NCBI GenBank assembly: GCA_036898135.1
Contig: CM072522.1
Span: 29,540,435 to 29,604,434 of the forward strand
DNA length: 64,000 bases
From: Oncomelania hupensis
Lineage: Eukaryota; Mollusca; Gastropoda; Littorinimorpha; Pomatiopsidae
Direction of reading: 5' to 3'
Part shown: positions 1-10,531 of the stretch, piece after piece
How positions within the stretch are numbered: position 1 is the stretch's first letter
Layout: each line of letters opens with the position of its first letter
Position numbers and translations under genes: made by a program
Notes under the pieces: generated by a model
What the model saw: only the letters and a program-made list of their open reading frames with translations
Told to the model about the DNA's origin: nothing
The model's database searches: none

Positions 1-25
1 CCAAGCTGCACATACACACACTGAC

Positions 26-340
26 CTTATGGAACCTCTTGTTGCAGATTTCACACAGGTGGTCCTTGTGCTCCGAGTGGTACACAGCATGGGCCTTCAG
101 CTGGCCCAGCGTCACAAAAGCCTTGGAGCACACCTCACAAACGTGGCTCCTCTGACGCTCAAAGTGGATGATGCTGTGACCTTTCAACTCCCCTTTGGTT
201 TTGAAGCCCTTCCCGCAGACGTTGCAGACGTGGCTGCGCTGTTCAGTGTGGACCCGGCTGTGAGCCTTCAGCTCTTTCAGGCTCTTGAACGTCTTGCCGC
301 ACAGCACACAGAGGTGAGGCCGGTCATCCGTGTGCACTGC
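26..340 (-). CDS. Zinc-finger gene A, exon 7 (last exon in window)
   Basis: This 105-codon exon encodes three complete C2H2 fingers and the first half of a fourth. The acceptor is TACAG at 341-342 and the donor is AAG|GTCAG at 26. It opens with AVH, which supplies the last histidine of the finger begun in exon 6 (…LLTHR|AVH). The fingers have HLC, HVC and HVC starts and helices such as KELKAH and GQLKAH. Linkers are non-classical (TDDRPH, TEQRSH, SEHKDH) instead of TGEKP. The exon stops at [10 protein letters not shown], two residues past the finger phenylalanine, so at least one more exon lies beyond the left edge. Expected role is nuclear sequence-specific DNA binding; targets are unknown. 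Confidence 0.85.
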
Positions 341-420
341 CTGTACGAACAGCACAGTCATGCCTATACCAACTACTACTCATTTATTTTATGTACCCCC
401 AAATCACACAAAATGTTTGC

Positions 421-916
421 TTAACCTTTAGAACCCGAAAGACCGCTATATCGGTCTAGCCCTTAAACAGCTGTGCCCCGATAGACCGAAAAACCGGTCT
501 CGTAACCTTACCTTAGTCTTGCGGTCCGTACAAAGCTTACTGTTCTTTCTAGTACTTGCTGTTTGGAATAGGGTTATTGGGAATAAGGTAAAGCAAAATG
601 TCTGCGCTCTAGTGCGAGCACAGTGCGTGTTTTTGTGACGTTTTTTTCTCAATTTTGCGTCATGAAACGAAGGTCTACAAATCAAGGAAGCGTCGCTAAG
701 CGACTGTACACAACTCAGGAAGTAATCGATCAATTGTGGAATGATAATGAAGATGAAGAGATGACATTTGAAGTACTTTGGGTTGTCTAACACTTTGGTT
801 GATGGTTGGTTTGTTTTGGTTGTTTTACTAAAAGCATGCTAAAAATGCCATTTTTCTCCGGGGAGCCCGGGGAATGGGCTCAGAATTGGTGGGGCATCCA
901 GGGTTCAAAAGGTTAA
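421..916 (+). mobile_element. piggyBac-like MITE with TTAA ends
   Basis: The element is bounded by TTAA at 421-424 and 913-916. The inner ends are inverted repeats: CCTTTAGAACCC on the left, and CCTTTTGAACCC when the right end is read in reverse. TTAA target sites and CCYT-type ends are typical of piggyBac elements. It keeps only a short 5' coding remnant (662-790), so it is non-autonomous. It lies in the intron between exons 6 and 7 of gene A. Confidence 0.65.
662..790 (+). pseudogene. Truncated piggyBac transposase N-terminus (42 aa)
   Basis: A 42-codon ORF from ATG to TAA inside the TTAA-bounded element. It starts MKRRSTNQ and contains an acidic stretch (LWNDNEDEE) like the N-terminal region of piggyBac-type transposases. 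The catalytic DDD domain is absent. The assignment rests on the element's ends more than on the peptide. Confidence 0.4.
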
Positions 917-1176
917 AGCACTTTTCTCCATCAACAACAATGATAACAACTTCGTAGAATTTTTATTATATGCACCATCTACGTGACATCAATATTAATT
1001 ATTTTGCTCTCAAAAACTCATCTTTTTCCGTGTCAGTGACCCATCCAGTTTGACCACCCAATCCCACTGAGTGTTTGCTTTGATTTGCTTTTTTTGTCCC
1101 TTTGTATTTTATGTTTATGTCAAGGATATGTGTTTGTGTGTGCATGTTGCAAAAGTATTGGAATGCACCTGCAAAG

Positions 1177-1690
1177 AGCATAATCAGGGCCACAACTTGG
1201 TTGAAAGAGGACTTACCCCTGATCTGTATAAAAGATCTGCTAAAAAATCTGTAACACCAAGGGCATTCCACCAGCCGTCAACTTAACAATAAAAAAAAGG
1301 CTTCCCATGTAGGGGACGCTGAAGTTTTACTCTAATTTATCAAACCCCCAGTTACAAAAACAAAACAGAATATAAACATTATAAAATATTAACAAAACCC
1401 ATACCTAGAAAATGCCTACATTACGAAATAATATCACAGAAAACCCTAGTGACCATTTGGCAGAAAGCATCCAATATTCCCAAAATGACCCAACAAACCT
1501 TTATACACAAATTAGTTTTGTGAGAGTTTTCAGGAAAAAAGGTAGGTGACTGGTCTAGCGAAGAAGATAGTAGATTGATAGAACAGAGTAGGAATGAGAA
1601 AGAACAAATGAGAATTACACAGACAGTGGTAATTTAAAGCACTATATTTCCACAAAGTGGGGATACTATTTATACAGAAAATCCTGACGG
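1177..1690 (+). repeat. Dispersed repeat R1, copy a
   Basis: A roughly 510-bp repeat that recurs at 9758-10337, 15145-15672 and 58555-59125, and inverted at 53940-54577. Shared landmarks in order are AAAGATCTGC, AATAAA, GGGGACGCTGA, CAAACCCCC, GGCAGAAAGC, AAAAAAGGTAGGT and AAAGTGGG-ATACTATTTA. No terminal inverted repeat, tRNA-like head or convincing ORF was seen. The class is unknown; a non-autonomous element or SINE is possible. Confidence 0.7.
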
Positions 1691-1742
1691 GGTATCATAA
1701 CAATAACAACAATATTAATACATTGATTTATAACATACACAT

Positions 1743-1745
<3 letters not shown>

Positions 1746-1784
<39 letters not shown>

Positions 1785-1812
1785 GACCACCACCACCACT
1801 ACCACCACCACC
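1746..1812. repeat. ATC/CAC trinucleotide microsatellite
   Basis: About 13 units of ATC are followed by about 9 units of CAC/ACC. Open frames through it are simple-sequence artefacts. Confidence 0.95.
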
Positions 1813-1988
1813 TTAACCATCATCATCATCATTAATATAATACAATAATTTAAAACATGCATATCCCTTGCTGATTCATCCCTTTATCATCAACAATGAT
1901 ATATAACGTGCCTAACTCATGCCGACTCATCTGTTCATCATCAACTTCATCACATTTGGGAAAACAAAGAGGTTAGATTTGAACTCAC

Positions 1989-2423
1989 TCTGTGTGTCAG
2001 GAGGTTGGCGCGCTGGCCGAACTTCTTCCCGCAGATGTTACAAGAGTAAGGCTTCAACCCCAAGTGCACGGCGTTGGTGTGCGCCCGCAGGCTCCCCACT
2101 TGAAAAAAGGTCTTCCCACACGTATCGCACATGGGCCGGACGGCGGTGTGCGTGCGGATGTGCAGCCGGATGCTGTGGATGCTGGTGTAGGTCTTGGGAC
2201 AGCGGCTGCACACGTACACCCCGTCACTGTTTTTCACCAGCTTCTTCTTCCTCCTAGGCCCCGGCACCAGCTTCTTCTCACCGTCCGTCTTGTGCAATGG
2301 TGCTGCGCTGCTGTCTCCTGCCCCATCTCCTGCTTTGCTGGGGTCGGTTTCAGTCTCCTCCGCCTTGCTCCATCGCTCGTGACGCTGCATGTGGGTGGCC
2401 AGGTAAGAAGCGCACAAGAAGGC
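1989..2423 (-). CDS. Zinc-finger gene A, exon 6
   Basis: A 145-codon exon with acceptor CTGTGCAG (2424-2425) and donor AGA|GTGAGT at 1989. It opens with AFLCASYLATHMQRH, the second half of the finger whose CSLCGK half lies in exon 5. A Ser/Glu/Lys-rich linker with a basic patch (RRKKKLVK) follows, then fingers YVC…HIRTH and MCDTC…HTNAVH, and the first part of YSCNICGKKF…LLTHR. The arrangement matches the ends of exon 3 of gene A and exon 4 of gene B, so this exon looks like a second copy of the central module. Genes B and C carry their terminal exon at this position; gene A continues instead. Confidence 0.88.
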
Positions 2424-2872
2424 CTGCACAGGGAAAAGTCCAAGTCAAGTCCACATTTCTTTATTCCTCCCACACTACCCTCCCCCCCCCAAGATGTGAG
2501 TGACATCAGTACATTTTCAAAGTGATGACTAATTCATTACAAAATAAAAAAACAACTAAAACCCAAGACATATAATAGTATGTGCAATAAACAAATAAAG
2601 GTGAACACTACATAAACTACACACAAGGCCACAACCTATGAATCCATTCACAGCGCATGCCCATAACACACACAAGCTTGTACACATACACATTCACATA
2701 CTCATGCTTGCTCACGCCGCACACCCAACCTCAGCACTCAAAGCAAATATTCACTATATCCTTTCCTATCATATCCCGTAACTCGGAGGTCGTAGGGGCA
2801 CCACAGATGATCGTTTAACCAGTGTACTCCATCTGTCCCTGTCCTTAGCAACCCTGATGGTTTCGCTCAGTG

Positions 2873-4629
2873 TCAAACCAGTCCATTCTCAAATGTTGTC
2901 CTCCCACCTCTTTTTCGGTCTCCCTCTTCTTCTACCTCCTTGCACTGTGCTTGCAGGATAGTCTTTGCAAGACCTGATGATCTGGTGACATGGCCATACC
3001 ATCGGATTTTCCGCTTTTTCACCACTGTGAGCAGGTCATCGTGTTGTCCAATGACTTGTGTGATGATCTGTTGGACTTCGTCATTGGTGATGTGCTGGGT
3101 ATAGGAAATGCCCAGAAGTCTTCTGTAGCACCTCATCTCCATGCTTTGTATTCTTCGTTGTAGATCTGCTGTGAGCGTCCATGTTTAGCAAGCGTATAGG
3201 GAGATGGAGATGACAAGGGAGTGCAGCAGACTTATATTATATAGAGCTGATGGTCCTGTCTTTCCAAATTGGCTTCAACCTCGCCATTGGTGTTGTTGGT
3301 CATCATTTTGGTCTTCTCTGCACTTATTTCCATTCCATAGGCTCTGGAGGTGATGTCAAGCCTCTGTACCAGCTGTTAAAGTTCTTGTTCCTCTCCAGCC
3401 AATCCATCAATGTCATCCGCAAAATGAAGGTTGGAGATTGCTCTTCCCCTTATACTTACTGTGTCTTCATGATCTGCAAGGGCATCTGACATGATGCGCT
3501 CGAGGAAGATGTTGAAGAAGTGTTGCAGAGAGTAGGCATCCCTGACGCACACCGATTGTTGTTCTGAACCAGTTTCTGATGGTGCTGTTGCGGAGGACTG
3601 CAATGGTAGCATGGCCATACAGGCTTTTGATGACTTCAATAATTTTAGGGATGATGTTGTACACTCTCATGGTTGCCCACAGAGCTGCATGCCAGACTCG
3701 GTCAAACACCTTTTTGAAGTCTACGAACACATGATATATGTTGATGGTGCTTAGGTATTTCTCGCAGATTATTCTGAGGCTGAAAATCTGTTCAGTGGTA
3801 CTTCGCCCTGCCCTGAATCCTGCTTGCTCTTCAGCTGTGATTTGTTCAACTTGTGGTTTCAACCTGTTCAGTATTATTTTCAGGAGGACCTTGCTGGGAT
3901 GGCTAATGAGGCTGATCGTGCGGTAATTTTCACATTCCTGAAGGTTACCTTTTTTGGGAAGAGTGATGATAGGTGACTGGGTCCATTGTGTAGGCCACTC
4001 CCCACTCAGCCAGATCTTGTTACAGATAATGGTGATGGCGTCAATCATCGCTTCTCCTGCTTGAAGCAGTTCCGCAGGTATGTTGTCCACTCCCACTGAC
4101 TTCTCCTTCTTCAGCGATTGCACTGCTGCTTCAACTTCTCGGAGAATTGGGAGGATTTCTTCTTCTTCTCTGTTATGTGGACATGCTAGAACTGATGGGT
4201 CTCTGTTTGGTTTGTGGTTGTAAAGGTCAGAGCAGTACTCTGTCCATCTGCGCTGCCCGAGACTTCTTGTTCTTCTGTAAGGCATATGCCAGACTTGCTT
4301 TGGATCATGGAGGTCTTGGGCTGTTTAACACTTGTCAGCTGCTTCACAGTCTGGTAGGCCTTCTTGCTGTTGTTCTTGTTTAGACTGTTCTCTATTTCCT
4401 GGCATTGATCTTCTATCCAGTTCTCCTTTGCTGTGTGCATGCCTTTTCGGATGTCATTGTTGATTTTTAGGTAGGCATCAGCTCCCTGTGAGGTGTTCTT
4501 TTTCATCTCAATTCGTTTATCACACAGGTCCAAATGTTCAGGTGTGATCCACAGCTTCTTCTTTGGACGGTGCTTTCCAAGGATCTCCGTGGCGGCATAT
4601 GTCAGAGCTGAGTTGAAGGTGGTAGTCAT
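2873..4629 (-). pseudogene. LINE reverse transcriptase, frameshifted
   Basis: Three overlapping frames together show RT landmarks. These are a linker segment ending KEKSVGVDNIPAELL, then TLPKKGN and ENYRTISLISHPSK, then EEQAGFRAGRST, FVDFKKVFDRV, GVRQGC and FADDIDG in place of the usual YADD/FADD box. The final piece (2873-3142) contains RKIRWYGHVTR, typical of the C-terminus of this LINE group. The frame shifts between 3467 and 3639 and again near 4186-4285. It cannot encode an intact enzyme. Confidence 0.8.
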
Positions 4630-4689
4630 GGTGTTGACATCTACTTCACCAGCTCCAAAAATGAGCAGTGGTGCAAATTTCCCTCCAAT

Positions 4690-5571
4690 TTAGGCCTGAA
4701 ATATTTCTGCCACCTCCGGGTCTTGCAGTTTGTCTAGGTCAAACTTCAGTCTAGTGCACTTTGCTGTGTTTAATCTCTTCAAGTGGAGCCGGAAAGACAT
4801 CATCACGAGATCGTGGTCACTTCCGATGTCTGCTCCTGGAAAAGTGCGTGTCCTGCCAATGTTGATGCTTGATCTGAAGCGTTTCTTGACCATGATGTAG
4901 TCGATCTGGTTGTGATGCTCCCCGCCGGGACTGTGCCATGTCCATCGTCTGGAGTTTTTGTGGAGACCAAGCGTGTTTGCCAGTACCAGATTGTTGTATC
5001 TGGCAAACTCCAAGAGTCTCAGATCCCTGTCATTTGTCTCGTTGTTGCAGTTGGGTCCACATGTGTCTCCCCAGTTGTGGTGGGCATCTTGGCCAACCTT
5101 GGCATTCCTGATTCCTAAAACGTTCCACCGATAGTGGTCCATCTCGTGGGCCAGTTCTTCTAATTTTCCCTCCGCATTTAGGGTCCTGACATTCCAGGTT
5201 CCTATGACGATGTTTTTTCTGGTGCGGATCTTGCTAAGTTGTCCATCAGTAGCACACTTATCACCTCCGTCCTGGTGGCAAACGGAAGGCGCGGTTCTTG
5301 TTAACACGGGCGGCGACCGATCTTGTATGGAGTAAGTGGTTTTCTTCATAATGCAGTGTGTCTTGGGCAAGAAAGACCAATCTTCTCCAGGCTGTTGGCC
5401 ACAGCCGATATCCACGAATACAGTGTGGCTCGCCTTGGCCCTGAGCACGTGGTCGTTGAACCTGTAGTAACATGAGGTTCCTATGTCCTGGCCGGTGACT
5501 TCTGTGTAGAAGACTTTCGCCCAGTGATGCCGTGCTGACATCACCCTTGTTAGTCGCCTTTTACGACACAT
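4690..5571 (-). pseudogene. LINE endonuclease region with internal deletion
   Basis: A 293-codon frame with apurinic-endonuclease-like motifs: GTWNVRTLN near the start of the domain, NAKVGQD, NQIDYIMVKKRF and the terminal SDHDLVMMSFRL. The residues RWNVLGI run straight into NAKVGQD. In this family a long stretch holding the catalytic EMRW-type glutamate lies between these motifs, so the centre of the endonuclease is deleted. Copy 3 still has the missing flank (VIVQGEWNAKVGQD) at 58109. Confidence 0.75.
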
Positions 5572-5667
5572 CGGGAAACGTTGGGTCTATTCTAATCAGT
5601 GCCCAAACCCACAGGGCAAAAATATTCACTACAATACAATATATTGTATTCACTACAATACAATATA

Positions 5668-6043
5668 CAGAGGTGCCAACCCCCTAATATTCTTGTCCGT
5701 ATTTCCGGACCCGTTTGTCAGTATTTTTTAACACTGGTCAGTATTTTTTTTTCTCGCAAAACCCAGCCTAAGACACTATAAAGTAACAACAGGCTTCCCT
5801 CTGAAACGGAAGGCTATTTTCAGTCCTCTAAAATCACCATGAAAATCAGATTGTTGAACACAGCGACGTTCAGTGAGTGCAGGAGTACTATTATGAGACC
5901 AGAAACCGGTACAGAAGCACGGCTGGCAAAGATAAATGATCGGCAACTTCTCCTCCGTATTTTTATAAAAGCTACCGTATTTCCGTATTTAATTCACTTC
6001 GCCGGAATTAAATACGGTCAATCCGTACTGGTTGGCACCTCTG
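5668..6043. mobile_element. MITE with CAGAGGTGCCAACC ends and 6-bp duplication
   Basis: 376 bp with perfect 14-bp terminal inverted repeats (CAGAGGTGCCAACC) flanked by the direct repeat AATATA at 5662-5667 and 6044-6049. The sub-terminal region is rich in CCGTATTTCCG motifs. It belongs to the same family as 9448-9622, 36038-37185 and 39237-40353. The inner open frame (5839-6126) overruns the right end and is probably not a gene. Confidence 0.82.
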
Positions 6044-6224
6044 AATATAACTTTACTAATCTCAATATGAATAATGACAGTGGCAAGATGAGCACATTAA
6101 AAATCACACGGCAAACACACAGTTAAATAAATGTAGGATTAAAAACATGCAGTGGAATAATGCATGAGGTAGAGGTTGTAACTAACCCAAAATATCACAG
6201 GCAACAAGCTTGTAATGTCCAAAC

Positions 6225-6261
<37 letters not shown>

Positions 6262-6515
6262 CTGACTCTTTAATTGTAGAAACCATTTTTATCACTAAAA
6301 ACAAATCAAATCGTCATAATCACACTCTTGGAGAGCAAGCAGACACAGACACACACTCTCCTACTCTCATCCTCCAACAACCATTTATGGCAGTTTAAAA
6401 TCAGCTTAGGTAGTGATTATGACATAGACTACAATTTCAGAATAAAAGGTTACTTATATATATAATATATATCTTGGGCCAAAAGGGTTAGAGATACTAC
6501 GCTGGTACTCCTTAC

Positions 6516-6587
6516 CTTGCCACAGAGGCTGCAGATAAAACTCTTCTGTCCAGTGTGACTCAGTTCGTGACGCTTCAAGCTCATGGC
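6516..6587 (-). CDS. Zinc-finger gene A, exon 5 (72-bp microexon)
   Basis: 24 codons encoding AMSLKRHELSHTGQKSFICSLCGK in two halves: the helix half of finger 6, a TGQKS linker, and the C-x2-C half of finger 7. The acceptor is GCAAG and the donor is AAG|GTAAGG. Joined to exon 4 (CSQCSKQFRR) and exon 6 (AFLCASYLATHMQRH), both fingers regain exactly 12 residues between the second Cys and first His. Genes B and C have an exon of identical length and phase at the same position. Confidence 0.88.
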
Positions 6588-7048
6588 CTTGCACATACAA
6601 CAACACTGACTTGTCAACAGCACAGTCCAACCACAATGATGATGGTGATAATGTCAGTAACAACAAATATAATTATCAACTCTACGCCCAGCAAATAGAC
6701 CTAACCTATCCTATCCTATACCCTAACTCGATGGTGGTTGGGGCGCCACATATGATGTTTAACCAGTGTTCTCCATCTTTCCATCATCAGCAACCCTAAT
6801 TGCTTCACTCAGTGTCAAGCCAGTCCATCCTCGAATGTTGTCCTCCCACCTCTTTTTCTGTCTCCCTCTTCTTCTGCCTCTTTGCACGGTGCCTTGCATG
6901 ATGGTCTTTGCAAGCCCTGATATTCTGGTGACTTGGCCATACTATCGAAGTTTCCTTTCCTTCACCACTATAAGCATGTCATCGTGTTGTCCAAGGGCTT
7001 GTGTGATGGTCTGTCAGACTTTATTGATTTGTATTAAAATCTAAATAT

Positions 7049-7750
7049 CTATTTCGGATCTGGTCTCCCATCATCATTTCCATGCTTTGTATTCTTCGTT
7101 ATAGGTCTGCTGTGAGGGTCGATGTTTCCCAAGAGTATAGGAAGATGGAGATGACAAGAAAGCGCAGCAGCCTTACCTTGAAGTTTAGACTGATGGTCCT
7201 GTCTTTCCAAATTGGCTTCAACCTCGCCAGGGCAGCAGTTGTTTGTGAGATCCTGTAGAGGACTTTCTGTCGGGACCCATTTGTCTGATACAATGGCTCC
7301 TAAATATTTGAAGCTATGCACTGTGTTGAGAGGCTGGCCTTGGAATTTGATGTCCATGTAGATGCTATTGGTGTTGTTGGTCATCATTTTGATCTTCTCT
7401 GCATTTATTTCCATTCCAAAGGCTCTGGAGGTGGTTTCAAACCTATGTACCAGCTGTTCAAGTTCTTGTTCCTCTCCAGCCAATCCATCAATGTCATCCG
7501 CAAAACAGAGGTTGGAGATTGCACTACCCACTATGCTGACTGTGCCTTCATGATCTGCAAGGGCATCTGACATGATGTGATCTAGGAAGATGTTAAAGAG
7601 TGTTGGAGAGAGTAGGCATCCTTGACACACACCGATTGTTGTTCTGAACCAGTTCCCAATGGCGCTGTTGTGGAGGACTGCACTGGTAGCCTTGTCATAC
7701 AGGCTTTTGATGGATTCAATAATTTTAGGGCTGATGTTGTACACTCTCAT
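7049..7750 (-). pseudogene. LINE copy 2 reverse transcriptase, C-terminal half
   Basis: A 233-codon frame starting MRVYNISPKI. It contains the palm motif FADDIDG, the thumb-side motif FGMEINAEK and the downstream FKYLGAIVSD. The frame shifts after KWVPTESPLQDL into nonsense. Relative to copy 1 this segment is the better preserved RT half. Confidence 0.75.
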
Positions 7751-8244
7751 GGTTGCCCACAGAGCTGCATGCCAGACTCGGTCAAACGCTTTCTTGAAGT
7801 CTAAAAAAAAATTATATGATTGTTGTTGATGCCATAGGTATTTCTTGCAGATTATTCTGAGGTTGAAAATTTGTGATCAGTGGTACTTCGCCCTGCCTGA
7901 ATCCTGCTTGTTCTTCAGCTATGATTTGTTCAGCTTGGGGTTTCAACCTGTTAAGGATTATTTTCAGGAGGACCTTGCTGGGATGGCTGATGAGGCACAC
8001 TCCTGAAAATTACCATTTCTGGGAAGAGTGATGACAAGCGACTGGGTCCATGGTGTAGGCCACCCCCCACTCTGCCAGATCTTGTTATAGATAATGGCGG
8101 GGGCGTTAATCATTGCTTCTCTTCCTGCTTGAAGCAATTCTGCAGGTATGTTTTCCACTCCCACTGACTTCCCTTTCTTCAGCGATTGCACTGCTGCCTC
8201 AACTTCTTGAAGAATTGGGAGGATTTCTTCTTCTCTGTTCTGTG

Positions 8245-8447
8245 CACACTAGCTCAATGCCTATGTGAGCAGCACTCTTTGGTTCCCACAAATTTTGCTG
8301 ACTGTGGGCGATTTATAGCTTGCCTACACCCTCCCTTCCAGTGAAAGGAAAGGAAAGAAGCACCGGCGAAGCTATCGTCGAAGTTATTTATAACTAGCCT
8401 GGCTGAACTGACCTCAAAACCTAAAAGCTTTGGTTGAGTCGGTGTGT
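8245..8447. mobile_element. About 200-bp insert inside LINE copy 2
   Basis: Copies 1 and 3 of the LINE run without a gap through this point (…TTCTCTGTT…GGACATGCTAGAA), while copy 2 has about 200 extra bases. The left end CACACTAGCTCAA and the reversed right end CACACCGACTCAA match at 11 of 13 positions, suggesting a small inverted-repeat element. The exact boundary and target duplication are ambiguous because both flanks are TGTG-rich. Confidence 0.45.
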
Positions 8448-9447
8448 GTGGACATGCTAGAATTGATGGGTCTCGGTTTGGTGTGTGGTTGTAAAGGTCA
8501 GAGCAGTACACTGTCCATCTATCCACGACTTCTTGTTCTTCTGTAAGGCATATGCCAGAGTTGCTTTGGATCTTGGAGACTTTGGGCTGTTTGACACTTG
8601 TCAGCCGCTTCACAGTCTGGTAGGCCTTTTTGCTGTTGTTCTTGTTCGGACTGTTCTATATTTACTGGCATTGATCTTCTATCCAGTTCTCCTTTGTGTG
8701 CGCATGCCTTTTAGGATGTCATTGTTGATATTTTGGTAGGAATCAGCTCCATGTGAGGTGTTCTTTTTCATCTCTCTTTGTTTGTCACACAGATCCAAAA
8801 ATTCAGGTGTGATCCACTGTTTCTTCTTTGGGCAGTGCTTGCCAAGGATCTCAGTGGCGGCATCTGTCACAGTTGAGCAAAGGCGGTGGTCATGGTGTTG
8901 ACATCTACTTCACCAGCTCCCAAAGTGAGCAGTGGTGCAAATTTCCCTCCAATTGTGGCTTGGAATATTTCTGCCACCTCCAGGTCTTGCAGTATGTCCA
9001 GGTCGAACGTCGGTCTGGTGCACTTTGCTGTGTTTACTCTCTTCAAGTGGAGCCGGAAAGATATCATCACGAGATCGTGGTCACTTCAGATGTCTGCTCT
9101 TGGAAAAGTGCATGCTCTGCCAATGCAACTAGACAGAAAACAATAAATAAATAAGTATACAAATAAATACATTATAATAATATTATTTTATTTCATTTTA
9201 TTATAACTGATCTTATAGCATTTGTCCAGTTCAAGGCTCTGTCCCATACACTACCCAAGTCAAGTCGCCAGAGAAGCCAACTTGCTACCTTAAGCTCATT
9301 CTCTATATTGCCTCAAACAACTGAGAATTAGGTGAGGTGGTGGGGGGTGGGAGGTAGAGGGGGATGGAGTGAGGTGGAGGGTAGAGAGGGAAGGAGGGGG
9401 TGACCAGGGATAGGGGAGATGAGATCTAGTGCTTGCTGGGTGTATTT

Positions 9448-9546
9448 CAGACCTGCCTACCCCCCTCACAGTAAAAGCGGGAGACAGGGGATCGAGGGTT
9501 TGCCAAAATGGAGCTCTGTATAATACTCATGGCAAAATTGGTGATT

Positions 9547-9586
<40 letters not shown>

Positions 9587-9622
9587 GCTCCATTTTGGCA
9601 AAAGCGTGAGTAGGCAGGTCTG
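9448..9622. mobile_element. Foldback MITE with CAGACCTGCCTAC ends and 6-bp duplication
   Basis: 175 bp with ends CAGACCTGCCTAC and GTAGGCAGGTCTG, an inner inverted pair (TTTGCCAAAATGGAGCTCTG) and a central TA run at 9551-9581. It is flanked by GTATTT on both sides (9442-9447, 9623-9628). The ends resemble the CAGAGGTGCC family and the duplication length is the same. Confidence 0.78.
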
Positions 9623-9757
9623 GTATTTGTGTTGCTCGCAGTCAACCAGTCTAGGACATGAGCATCAGGATAAACAAAATACTGAGGTGCTGGGAGAGAA
9701 AGGACAAAGTGCTTGGTGAGTGAATTTGTTAGCTGGCAGTCATTACATTACATGGTT

Positions 9758-10337
9758 ATTGCTTTAGGTCCAGCGGACTCTCCCGAGCCAAATCAGGACC
9801 AGAGAAGTGAAAGAGGACTCACCCCTGATCCGCATAAAAGATCTGCCAAAACCACCCCAGTGGTAACACTGAAGGCAATCTACCAGCGGGTCACTTTACA
9901 ATAAAGACATCCCACACAGGGGACGCTGAGGTTATACTCTAATTTATCAAACCCCCGTTTACAAAAACTAAATAGAATACAAACATCATTATACAATATC
10001 AACAAAACTCATAAATATAAAATGCCTACATTGCTAAATAATAACATCACAGGAAGCCCCAGTGACCATGTGGCAGAAAGCGTCCAATGTTCCCAAGTTG
10101 ATCCAACAGACCTCATCCACAAATGAGGAGTATTGTCCCTGAAGAGTTTTCAAGAAAAAAGGTAGGTGACTGGTCTAGTGAAGAAGAAGATAGTATAGTA
10201 GATTGATAGAACAGAGTAGGAATGAGAAAGAACAAAGGAGAAAGACAGCAACAGTGGGAATTTAAAGCACTAAATTTCCAGAAAGTGGGAATACTATTTA
10301 AACTGAAACCCCCGGCACCCCCACGGGGAATGTTCAT
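9758..10337 (+). repeat. Dispersed repeat R1, copy b
   Basis: The fullest plus-strand copy. It starts TTAGGTCCAGCGGACTC and ends near AAACCCCCGGCACCCCCACGG. It lies in intron 4 of gene A. Confidence 0.72.
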
Positions 10338-10531
10338 GTCCTAGACTGGTTAGCTGGCAGTCAAACAGTCTAGGACATGAGCATCAGGATAAACAAAATA
10401 CTGAGGTGCTGGGAAAGAAAGGATAAAGCGCTCGCTGGGCATGATTTATGTAGCTGGCACTGTCCACCTAATGCACAACCATCAGAATCTATGCAGTCTT
10501 TGTGGTGGAATGCATGCGCATGGAGGACAGA

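Larger units (their letters stand above)
917..1988. other. Intron 6 of gene A, remaining sequence
   Basis: The intron between exon 6 (1989) and exon 7 (340). Besides the piggyBac-like element it holds one copy of repeat R1 and an ATC/CAC microsatellite. I see no other coding signal; ORFs here are short and low in complexity. Confidence 0.6.
2755..5625 (-). mobile_element. Non-LTR retrotransposon (LINE) copy 1, degraded
   Basis: A long LINE read on the minus strand. From the right it carries an endonuclease-type ORF (4690-5571), a linker region, reverse transcriptase pieces (3376-4285) and a C-terminal cysteine-poor region (2873-3142). It ends in a short 3' tail of degenerate CTATC/GGATA pentamers around 2755-2777. 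Frameshifts break the ORF into four or five pieces. The endonuclease resembles the domain database entries often label craniofacial development protein 2-like, and the microsatellite tail suggests an RTE-like clade. Clade assignment is tentative. Confidence 0.82.
2424..6515. other. Intron 5 of gene A
   Basis: The intron is filled mainly by LINE copy 1 (2755-5625) and the 376-bp MITE at 5668-6043. The stretches 2424-2754 and 6044-6515 show only A+T-rich sequence, a CT/CA microsatellite near 6225-6262 and a short TA run near 6455. No exon was recognised there. Confidence 0.6.
6701..9122 (-). mobile_element. LINE copy 2, 5'-truncated and degraded
   Basis: Same family and orientation as copy 1. 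The 3' tail is CCTATCCTATCCTATACCC at 6704-6722. The best frame (7049-7750) covers the second half of the RT with GVCQGCLLSP and FADDIDG. Further pieces are 7812-8000, 7964-8191, 8254-8613 and 8679-9070. The 5' end is lost inside the endonuclease, after the DLVMMSF-like segment (here read MMISFRLHLKR). A roughly 200-bp foreign insert lies at 8245-8447. Confidence 0.8.

Noticed and set aside
29..424. Plus-strand ORF of 131 codons
   Set aside because: It is the antisense shadow of gene A exon 7, which has perfect finger motifs and splice signals on the minus strand.
1657..1848. 63-codon ORF of Ile/Thr/Asn
   Set aside because: Pure microsatellite translation.
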